DNA of 64,000 nucleotides from Costus lasius (Eukaryota; Streptophyta; Magnoliopsida; Zingiberales; Costaceae). Below, piece by piece: positions 55,374 through 64,000 of the stretch. The translations under genes were made by a program, and so were the position numbers. How positions within the stretch are numbered: the stretch's first letter is position 1; every line of letters starts with the position of its first letter. The notes beneath the pieces are model-generated. The model was not told the DNA's origin. It saw nothing but the letters and a program-made list of their open reading frames with translations, and made no database searches. The stretch covers positions 29,155,565-29,219,564 of the forward strand of contig CM050451.1 in the NCBI GenBank assembly GCA_027563935.2, written 5' to 3'.

Positions 55374-57074
55374 TGAAGGAACCCCTTTCAAGAGGGGGGG
55401 CGAAAACCCTATTAGGATGGCGCATAAAACCTTTTGCAAGCGGAAGAAGGGCTTTCATAGATCTTTATATCGCATATGATCAACTTAGATGGATATGAGA
55501 AGGATCCATACCGTCGCCATCTCTTGGATGGTATCTTGGAAGAAGAAAGCAAGAGAGATCTCCTCCAAAGGTTGTCGCACACAAGAGGAAGAAGGCCTAC
55601 TTCTTTGGGGCGATTTGTGCTAGCAATGCTCCAAAGCTTCCTTGATCGTTTGAGGGACGAAGAGATAAAAACTTGGCCGAATCCTCTTGTCGTCAACCTT
55701 CACGTCACCAGCCGTGAGTCGTTCAATGCCAAGAGCGAATTAGCGAGAGGAATAGAGAGGAGGCGTTGCAAGTGAACGTGGAAACGTTCCCACGTTGAAA
55801 ACCGAAAGTTCCCAAAATAGCAAGCCTTGATTACATGCGTTATGCGTTCACCAAGTGAACCATGCGCAACTCTCTTCTCCCACCTGAACCTTGTGCTCAA
55901 CCCATGAGCCGGTTCAAGATGTTTGGTTCAATGACCAAACCAAATCAGCCCAAACATTAAGTCTAGATCGAATTAGACCCTAAGGTCCTAGATCTGACCA
56001 TTCATCTCCAGATGCTTCTGATCTGATCGATCTAGCATCAACACCCTCGATCGAAGCTTACCGATCTCAAGCCCTAATCAATCAAACATGATCAGACCAG
56101 ATCTCACTTACAATCAGAGTTTAAATCCCTTTAAACTGAACCGAAACAATTCAGTCCACACGATCTGACTTAAGTAAGCCATATCATCAAATTGTGCGAC
56201 CCTGAGGGTTTCCTTTAAATGTCGGTAACGATAACTTACGTTATCACGATCAGTGAGGGGTATCTAGCAACACATCACTGTCTCCCGATATAAAGGAAAG
56301 AGTCTTCCAAGACTACACCCAAAACACAGCTCAAGTGTGAATCCTTTTCACTAGGCTTCACTAGGCATACATATTTCCTTTGCCACTGGATGTTCTTATT
56401 GGACAAGCGTGTCAAGCTTGTAGCTCCAATATGATGAGCATGATTAGACCAGATGAACACAGTCACCTGGGTATGGCCATACACTTTCTCAATCATCTCA
56501 GCCGGGGGGCCCCTTTAGAACACCACACTCCTTAAACAAGGAGACGGCAATCCTATATCTATCACTAGTGCCCTAACCTGACTCATGATCATTATCCAAG
56601 ATAGTCTATGACCATTATCTTTCAAATGATATTGAACTACCTCAAAACAATGACAATCATCATTTAGAAACACAAGGGATCTCAAGTCAGAGGAGATGTG
56701 CCACTTGTAGCAAACAAGGATTATTCACATTGTGACAAGCAATTGAATATCCTAGTAGGGTCTGTCCAGTACATCCAATGTACCCACGAGTCTACATCTT
56801 ATTCCATGCTCGAAGCATCCTATAAGATTAGAACACATATTAGTCTCAAGCATATCAAGGCTGTCTCAAGTTCACCAAGATATCTCGACTAAGGACTTAA
56901 CTGCATGTCAGCCTAGCTGAACAACTTTGAGACATTATTCAGAAGAACATATATTGCAGCAGACAATGTAATTAACTGAATAACAACCATGCCTTTATAA
57001 ACATAACAGTTTATTACATGATACTGTTACAATCCCAAGACCTCAAACATTAGTCTTAAGGGCATATCCCAACA
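55374..57074 (-). repeat. 5' LTR of C1-b
   Basis: 1701 bp, nearly identical to 47947-49647; it borders the primer site. Confidence 0.97.
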
Positions 57075-57606
57075 ATCCTATATCTATCACCAGTGTCCTA
57101 ACATGAGTCATGCCCACCATCCAAGATAATCCTTAACCATTATCTTTCAAATGATATTGAACTACCTCAAAACAATGCCAATCATCATTTAGAAACACAA
57201 GTGATCTCAAGTCAGAGGGAGTATACCACTTGCTTGCTTATAAGGATTTATTCACATTGTGACAAACAATTGAATATCTTAAGTAGGGTCAGTCCAGTAC
57301 ATCCAATGCACCTATGCGTCTAAATCTTATTCCATGCTCGAAGCATCCTATAAGATTAGAACACATATTAGTCTCAATCATATCAAGGCTGTCTCATGTT
57401 CACCAAGATATCTCGACTAAGGACAATACTGCATGTCAGCCAAGCTGAAACACCAATGAGACATTATTCAGAAGTATACATACAGCAGCAGATAATGCAA
57501 CAATCTGAATAACAACAATTGCCTTTATAAACATATACTTAGTTTATACATGATACTGATAACAGCCCAAGGCCTCAAACATTAGCCTTAAGGGCATACC
57601 CCAACA

Positions 57607-58785
57607 AAACAATCACAGAAGTATAATCATCATAATAAAACTATTCTGACGAAAATAAGAGTTATCTAATCATTAGGAAATCAAAGTGAATTACACCCAT
57701 GTCCCAAAATATGTTTAAGCTTGCATGGAGAATAAAATACAATAATTCATAGTTCAGAATGATCAGAAATTGAATGAAAAAAGGTATTAGGAAAATACAC
57801 CACGACTATAATACAAATTACAGCCGTATTTTGCTGTGAATAGTGGCAGCGCAACTTCTTTCCTTGATTCCTCCTCCGTCAGATCTCCTCTTGCTCTAAA
57901 ACTTCTGTGGTGTCCTCCTCTCCTCCAGACGAAGCTTCAGTGTAAGAATCATGGCCTGAGGTGGCCTCTACGCCTCTCGGTATGAGGCCAAACCCTAGAC
58001 TCCTCACTGTTTATTGCTCTCTCAATACTCAAAAAACATTCCTCCTTTCAGTTTTTGTGTCTTCTCCTCTTTAAGACGAGTCTGTAGCATCTTTCGAATC
58101 TCAATTTGGAGGTCTAAATCAAAAGTTATGATCCGCGCAAGTTTCGGGCCCGCAAAAATCGCGTTTTTGAATGAAAATTACGGCCGTAAACTATTTTACG
58201 GCAGTGCCATATTTTGGTTCTGTGAACCCTGTGTCAAAATTATGGCCCATAAAAGTTATTGTGGCAGTGCCATAAAATCTGACGAGTTCTCTGGTCTGAA
58301 ATCTCTGATAAATACGGCACCATGAAATGGTTTACAGCCGTGCCGTAAAATCAGCAAAAGTCTCTGGTTTGAAACGCTCCAAAATACGGTCTGTAAAATG
58401 ATTTACGGCAGTGCCATATTTTCAACAAAATCTTATGTTCGGAATTTCTCCAAATTACGGTAGTGGCTCGATATTATGGTAGCGTACGAAAATACGGTAC
58501 TGTAATATATATTACAGCACTACCGTATTTTGGTGAGTTGCTCCGTTTTGCATAAAATTTGTCGGGTGATCTCCTCTTGATGATGGTAACTCTTCTATGT
58601 CTTCGATTTTGCTTGAAAACGCCTCAAAATAGTGTCTTTTTATCTGAAAATCATGGAAAACTAAAATAGAAGTAGATTTTGCAATATTTGATAATTTTGG
58701 CATAAAAATAAGCAAAAGATCTTCAATTGAGCATGAAAAGATATATAAAATGATACAAAATATACTATATATTTTGGTGTCATCA
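57607..58785 (-). repeat. Athila-like LTR part, duplicated copy
   Basis: Second copy of 40801-41978, ending in the same TGTCATCA followed by CACAC (58786-58790). It proves that the A2 right junction was duplicated together with its target duplication. Confidence 0.92.
58165..58530 (-). repeat. Palindromic tandem array, duplicated copy
   Basis: Near copy of 41340-41725; small differences include TTACGGCCGTAAACTATTTT here against TTACGTCGTAAACT in copy 1. Confidence 0.87.
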
Positions 58786-58790
58786 CACAC

Positions 58791-59013
58791 CCATCTATCT
58801 TTCGAAAGCGTGTGGTGTCAATATGCATCTTAGTCTGCCACAAGTGTAGACGTGCCCTCGCGAGGTGCAGGTTGGCCCTGGACATAACAATCAGGTCTGA
58901 CTTGACTAGTTTTCATATGTCACTCACATGATGAATTACTAGAGGTAGCTGTTGAGAGGATAGGGTTCTGTGTTGTATCCAGCCCTCGCTGGACATAGGG
59001 CGCCTAGTCTATC
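58791..59013 (+). other. C4 leader, second part, duplicated copy
   Basis: Near identical to 41984-42206; noncoding. Confidence 0.85.
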
Positions 59014-60124
59014 TGATGCAGCTACTATAGGAGGGTTGGTCCTTAGTGCCGTACTCTACGGTGTTTACACAGTGCACATAAATCGTGAGAGGGTCTTGAG
59101 ATGAGGGAAGTCAAATCGCTCGGAAAGTATAGCAAGAAACACGAGAAATCAGCGCGAATTCATTTCGAGGCAATACTAATGCGAGAGAAATCCAACGGCA
59201 CCCAAAATTATAGAAATTCACTCACTAACCTCTAGAGCAATTTTAAGCACAGCACGAACGGGGTTTGTGGATCGCGAGGTCAGCTCGCGCGCCTATGCAC
59301 CTGCGATGAAACCAACGGATAGGGAAACCTTCCTCGACTCCGACGCTCGGATGCTCGTGGGTGAGAGGGCGAATGAAAACACAACTCAGAAAAAATGTGT
59401 AGAAATAGGTGAACATGACCCACCCGGAACGGTGCGATTTAATCTTCGAAAAGCAGGAAACACAAGCAGGAAACACTTTGAGTCGAGACACTGGTCGCCG
59501 ACTCTTACAAACCCTGAAGACGAGGCTACTTCGTCTTCCACTAAAGTTGGAGGCACACTCGCTCACCAGGAGAACTCTACCTCTAAGAGAACTAAGGAAG
59601 AATGCTAGCCAGCCCCTCTCTTTTATAAGATAATGAGGGGTAAACAAGACAAAAGGGCAACATCTCAACAACTAACAACCAAAAAGTGGTCAAGCTGCCA
59701 CAAAAAGACAAAACAAAATAAAATCCTACCAACTACCATCTACTCCTGCAGGGGCGCAGGTCCTTTGGTCCTTCAGCGTACGAGGTGTTTGTGACAACGG
59801 TTAGACGCGCTCGGAGCACATCGCGACAAAGCAGTAGAATTTTGAAGTACTGGGCTGCGTAACGATCGTCGCGGCCTTTTCTTGGGCCGTGTTGCTGATG
59901 TGGTTGTGAGGCCCATCTGGGGTTGGGCCCTTCAGAGATTGGCTTGTAGCGTCCTTGGGCCGGGTCACTTCGGTGTAGATGGAGAGTGAGCTGATCACAC
60001 CCACGAAGCGGTCTGGTGGGTGGGATGGGCATTGGGATCGCTGGATAACTACCTTGTTGGGCTCCTTTGGGTCTTCACGAGGTGAAGCAACATGGTAGGG
60101 TGGGTTGTATACGTCGAAATGGGG

Positions 60125-60590
60125 TAGTCGGGGCAGTTCTGCGACTTCGGTTAGCTGTCTGCAGGACCCACGGGGTGTGGCTTTCGTCACTGGTTGACCC
60201 GTGGAACATTCTGTGGGATTTTTGACTTGTGCCTATGGATCTTCAGGAAGTTGTCCGCAGAACTCTCGAGGCGAGATTTTCGTCACTGGGTGACTCGAGG
60301 AACTTTCTGTGGAAAACCTGAGTTGTGCTTGGGAACCTTCACATAGTTGTCTGCGGGAATCTCGGGACGAGGTTTTCGAGGAACTTTCTGTGAAAATTCT
60401 GACTTGTGCATGTGAATCATCAGGAAGTTGTTTGTAGGACTCTCGGGGCAAGGTTTCCATCGCTGGGTGCCCCGAGGAACTTTCTGTGGAAAACTTGACT
60501 TGGGCGTGTGAAGTATCCAGTAGTTGTCTGCAGGACTCACGGGGCGTGGCTTTCGTCGCTGGGCACTCCGTGGAACTTTCTGTGAAAAAT
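60125..60590 (-). repeat. ~96 bp tandem repeat in the K2 LTR
   Basis: Copy of 43320-43785, with the same unit number and spacing. Confidence 0.87.
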
Positions 60591-60592
60591 TT

Positions 60593-62293
60593 TGAAGGAA
60601 CCCCTAAAGCTAGGGGAGTCGAAACCCTAAACATGCGCATCTAACAAGCATGGGCGGAAACAAGGGTTTCTAGGATCGCATATTAGAACCATATGATCAA
60701 CTTTAGGATATGAGAGATCATACCATAGCCATGAAGGGATGGCAACTTGGAAGCAAAGAATCAATTGAATCTTCTCCAAAGGCAATCGCACACAAGAGGA
60801 AGAAGGCCTACTCCTTTGGCGCGACTTGTGCTAGCAAGGCTCCAAAGTTTTCTTCTCGTATGGAAAGGAATGGAAGGATGAAGACTTGCTTGGCCGAACT
60901 TTCTCCAAAGTGTTTTTCCACCTTCACACACCCGTGTGTCGTCGAGAGGAAGAGGCAAGAAGAATACCTCTCGAAAATGAAGTGGAGACGTTTTCATCAA
61001 ACGTGGAGACGTTTTTCCAAGATGGAAAAACCGACTTCTAAAAATGGAAAGTCTTTGACTCCATACGTTCATGCGATCATCCTTGCGTTCACTCCAAGTG
61101 AACCGATCGCTCCTCTTTATCCTCTTTGAACCAAGCCACGGTTCAATTGCATTTGGTTCAATGACCAAACCAAATCAGCCCAAGCATGTAGTCCAGATCT
61201 AATTAAACCCTAAGGTTCTAGATCTGACCGTTCATCTCTTGATGCTCTTGATCTCACCGATCTAGCATCAAAACTCTCGATCGAAGCTTACCGATCTCAA
61301 GCCCTAATCAATCAAACATGATCAGACCAGATCTCACCCACAATCAGAGATTCAATCCCTTTAAAACTAAACCCAAATAATTCAGTCCACACGATCTGAC
61401 TTAAGTAAGCCATATCATCAAATTGTGCGACCCTAAGGGTTTCCTTTAAATGTCGGTAACGATAACTTACGTTATCACGAGCAGTGAGGGGTATCTAGCA
61501 ACACATCACTGTTTCCTGATATAAAGGAAAGAGTCTTCCAAGACTACACCCAAACCACAGCACAAGTGTGAATCTCCTTCACTAGGCATACATGTTCCCT
61601 TTGCCACTGGATGTTCTTATTGGACAAGCGTGTCAAGCCTGTAGTTCCAATATGATGAGCATGATTAGATCAGATGAACATAGTCATCTGGGTATGGCCA
61701 TACACTTTCTCAATCATCTCATCCAGGGGGCCCCTTTAGAACATCACACTCCAATTAAGGAGACGACAATCCTCTATCTATCACTAGTGCCCTAACCTGA
61801 TTCAAGCTCACCATCCAAGATAGTCTATAATCATTATGTTTCAAATGATATTGAACTACCTCAAAACAATGACAATCATCATTTAGAAAACACAAGTGAT
61901 CTCAAGTCAGAGGAAATGTGCCACTTGTTACATTCAAGGATTATTCAAATTGTGACAACCAATTGAATATCCTAGTAGGGTTTGTCCAGTACATCCAATG
62001 TACCCATGAGTCTACATCTTATTCCATGCTCGAAGCATCCTATAAGATTAGAACACATATTAGTCTCAATCATATCAAGGTTGTCTCATGTTCACCAAGA
62101 TATCTCGACTAAGGACATATAGCATGTCAGCCTAGCTGAACAGCATTGAGACATTATTCAGAAGAACACTTATTGCAGCAGACAATGTAACAATCTGAAT
62201 AATAACCATTGCCTTTATAAACTTAAGAGTTTATACATGATACTATTACAATCCCAAGGCCTCAAACATTAGCCTTAAGGGCATACCCCAACA
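60593..62293 (-). mobile_element. C1 copia solo LTR (subfamily d)
   Basis: 1701 bp, TG...CA, perfect AATTT duplication (60588-60592, 62294-62298). Copy 1 of the segmental duplication has the uninterrupted site GAAAAATTTTTGGGG at about 43784-43798. Confidence 0.96.
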
Positions 62294-62373
62294 AATTTTT
62301 GGGGCACCATTGGAGCCATATTTTCCCCTTCCTTCATGCGGTATGCTCCTGCATCAGCTTCCACTGCGCGCTC

Positions 62374-63628
62374 TTAGGAGTTCTCCTCCGGAGAACTAGG
62401 GGGTAGCGGCTCGTCAAGGTCTGAGGGCTCCTCCAAAGGACCGTAGAAGGGAAGGAGGTCCGCCACGTTGAAGACTGGATGAATGCCCATGTCTGGGGGT
62501 AGATCCAGCACATAGGTGTTGGAGCCGATCCTTCGTACCACCGCATAAGGTCCCATGTATCATGGCTGAAGCTTAAAATGTGCTCGGTTGGAGACACGCT
62601 CAGGGTGGATGTGCACCCTTACCAGCTCACCTACAGAAAAGTGTTGTGGCCTACGGTGCTCGTTGGCCCTCATAGCATTACGAGTATTGCCCACAAAGAT
62701 TCGATGTCGAACTTCCGCATGCAAGCTAGTTACATGCTGAGCGAAAGAGTATTCATGCTCGGAAAGATGGGACTCCATGGCCAGGTCATGGAAGTCAATG
62801 GGTTTACGTGGCTGACGGCCGGAAACCACTTGGAAGGGACTAAGACCCGTAGACCTATTGGCTACACTATTATACGCAAATTCTGCCATAGGAAGGATGG
62901 CGTCCCAAGACCTCGGGTGGTCGCCAATGAGGCACCGGAGCAAGTTGCCTAAACTACGGTTAACAACTTCAGTTTGACTGTTGGTTTGAGGGTGGTAAGC
63001 TGTGGAGAGCTTCAGAGTGGTGCCCACGAGGGCCCAAAGTGAGCGCTAGAAGGGGCTCACAAAGCATGTGTCACGATCGGGCACGATGGACTTGGGGAGG
63101 CCATGGAGATGAACAATCTCTTTGAAGAAGAGGTGCGCGACATGGGACGCGTCTGCTGTCCGTGAACAGGGGATAAAGTGGGCCATCTTCGAGAACCGAT
63201 CTACAACCACGTAGATGGAATCGAAGCGTGAGACGGTGTGGGGTAGCCCTAGGACAAAGTCCCTTCTAAGGTCATTCCAAGGACTATCAGCAACTGGCAA
63301 CGGAGTGTAAAGGCCGTTGTTCGCGGGGCGAGGTTTAGCCATTTGGCATGTGCCGCAATGGCGCACAATACGCTCAACGTCCCGGTAGAGGGAGGGCCAA
63401 AAGAAGCGTTCCTCTGCCATCTCAAGGGTTTTGTCGTGGCCGTGATGGCCGGCGACACCACCCGTGTGTAGCTAAAGCAAAAGATGATCTCGAAGCGACG
63501 AGCAGGGAATGCCCAAGCGGTTCCCTAAGAAAAGATAGCCTTCGCACAATTGGTAGGGGGACTCGGGGTCAGGGGACTCAGTCAAGGCAGCGTGGATGGC
63601 GCTGAAGTCAGAGCACGTGGCATACTTC
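62374..63628 (-). pseudogene. K2 CRM-like integrase (broken)
   Basis: On the minus strand: zinc finger region (HTGGVAGHHGHDK, then CGTCQMAK), then the catalytic core with DFVLGLP, DRFSKMAHFIPC, DASHVAHLFFKEIV, HGLPKSIVPDRD and the AYHPQT..QTEVVNRSL motif with the catalytic Glu, then the GPY/F region and EENS end. Motifs such as DASHVA and HFIPC are those of CRM-clade chromoviruses, a group often found at centromeres. Stops in phase: TAG near 63471, TAG 63046-63048 (a Trp codon in relatives), TGA 62560-62562. The last is shared with K1. RT and RNase H lie beyond the T3 junction or are lost. Confidence 0.88.
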
Positions 63629-64000
63629 TGTAAGATCCAAGAATCTTAATTCCTTGTAAGTACTATTCTTGATTTAAATCTTTGGCTGTGATATTTTTCT
63701 ATGTTTTGATTTTGTCAACCCTAGGATGGGGGAGAATTTTATCCCTAAAAACCTTAAGGGGTTAGTTATAAATTAGTGGCAATGGGTTAGTGGATATTAA
63801 TTTAATCCTTATTGGATTTTCGGATTTTGACTCTTGTAACTAATTAACTAGAGCTTATTGGATGTTAATTTAATCCTTATTGGATTTTCACTTAAGGGAA
63901 TAATTAGCTATGGGGTTATTGGGTTTGCACTTAAATTAAATGATATTGGGTTTAAAATTTGAATTAGTGGATTAATTCATAAACCCTTTACCTTAATTAG
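63629..64000 (+). mobile_element. Tekay LTR T3, first 372 bp
   Basis: Starts TGTAAGATCCAAGAATCTTA, as in T1, with GTTATTGGGTTTGCAC further on. It is a third sequence variant, and runs off the window. Confidence 0.85.

Larger units (their letters stand above)
47947..57074 (-). mobile_element. Full-length young Ty1/copia element C1-b
   Basis: 9128 bp with 1701 bp LTRs on both sides (47947-49647 and 55374-57074) and a perfect ATCCT duplication (47942-47946, 57075-57079). By eye I find about four LTR differences (near 48678, 48776, 49243 and 49360), roughly 0.2%, so insertion is recent. Inside: primer site, ~1.8 kb leader, one Gag-Pol frame with a single TAG, and polypurine tract. It belongs to the Tork/TAR/Angela side of plant copia elements; I cannot place it more closely. 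Confidence 0.97.
46846..57606 (-). repeat. 5' LTR of C1-c, split by the full-length C1 copia
   Basis: Pieces 46846-47946 and 57080-57606 add to 1628 bp, the exact length of the solo LTR at 39173-40800, and are nearly identical to it. On its right is the AAACA that also flanks the solo LTR. On its left are primer site and leader, so this copy kept internal sequence that the solo LTR lost. Confidence 0.93.
59014..62318 (-). repeat. 3' LTR of K2, interrupted by a C1 solo LTR
   Basis: Second copy of 42207-43807; about 1.6 kb once the insertion is removed. TATAAAAG is at 59620-59627 on the minus strand. Confidence 0.8.
46846..62719 (+). repeat. Segmental duplication, copy 2
   Basis: Direct-order repeat of 39173-44208. 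Removing the C1 copia (47947-57074) and the solo LTR (60593-62293), with one copy of each target duplication, gives about the same length. Beyond 62719 copy 2 keeps uninterrupted K2 pol, while copy 1 is rearranged. Confidence 0.9.
59014..63628 (-). mobile_element. CRM-like Ty3/gypsy K2, 3' half
   Basis: LTR (59014-62318, split by a C1 solo LTR) and integrase (62374-63628). Its left part is the duplicate of K1. At the upper end it is cut by Tekay LTR T3 at 63629. Confidence 0.85.

Overview
The window is plant (angiosperm) nuclear DNA made almost entirely of nested LTR retrotransposons. I found no convincing host gene, rRNA gene, tRNA gene or CRISPR array. The lineages seen are plant lineages: a Tekay-type chromovirus, a CRM-like chromovirus, an Athila-like family and several Ty1/copia families primed by initiator tRNA-Met. 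The species cannot be named from this sequence. Labels used below: C1-C4 (copia families), T1-T3 (Tekay-type), A1/A2 (Athila-like), K1/K2 (CRM-like).

Left nest (1-25671). A1 (+, 19019-25671) is an Athila-like remnant. It is entered by C2 (+, before 1 to 19018), which is entered by a C1 copia (-, 798-16533, TSD CCTTA), which in turn contains Tekay T1 (+, 3621-14261). The A1 LTR also carries a shortened C1 solo LTR (24300-25002, TSD CTTGG).

Middle (25672-42206). C3, a degraded minus-strand copia (about 25700-29529), is split by T2, a deleted Tekay-like element (26265-28839, TSD ATCTC). C4, a plus-strand copia with LTR, primer site and leader, starts at 29530. It is split by A2 (-, 32440-41978, TSD CACAC), a nearly complete Athila-like element that lacks reverse transcriptase and integrase. 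A2 carries a C1 solo LTR (39173-40800, TSD AAACA).

Right part (39173-64000). A block of about 5 kb (C1 LTR, A2 LTR end, C4 leader, K LTR and the end of K pol) is present twice in direct order: 39173-44208 and 46846-62719. The first copy runs into an inverted CRM-like gag-PR-RT segment (44209-46385). The second copy was later interrupted by a young full-length C1 copia (47947-57074, TSD ATCCT) and by a C1 solo LTR (60593-62293, TSD AATTT). The window ends inside a third Tekay LTR.

The genes form retroelement replication modules, not a host pathway: gag (capsid and nucleocapsid), protease, reverse transcriptase/RNase H and integrase, with LTR promoters, tRNA primer sites and polypurine tracts. 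Most are broken. The best preserved are T1 (gag and pol in one frame apart from one UGA) and the full-length C1 copia (one UAG inside RNase H). The observations most worth following are palindromic repeat arrays shared by the LTR and interior of the A family, the recombinant origin of T1, and the tandem segmental duplication.
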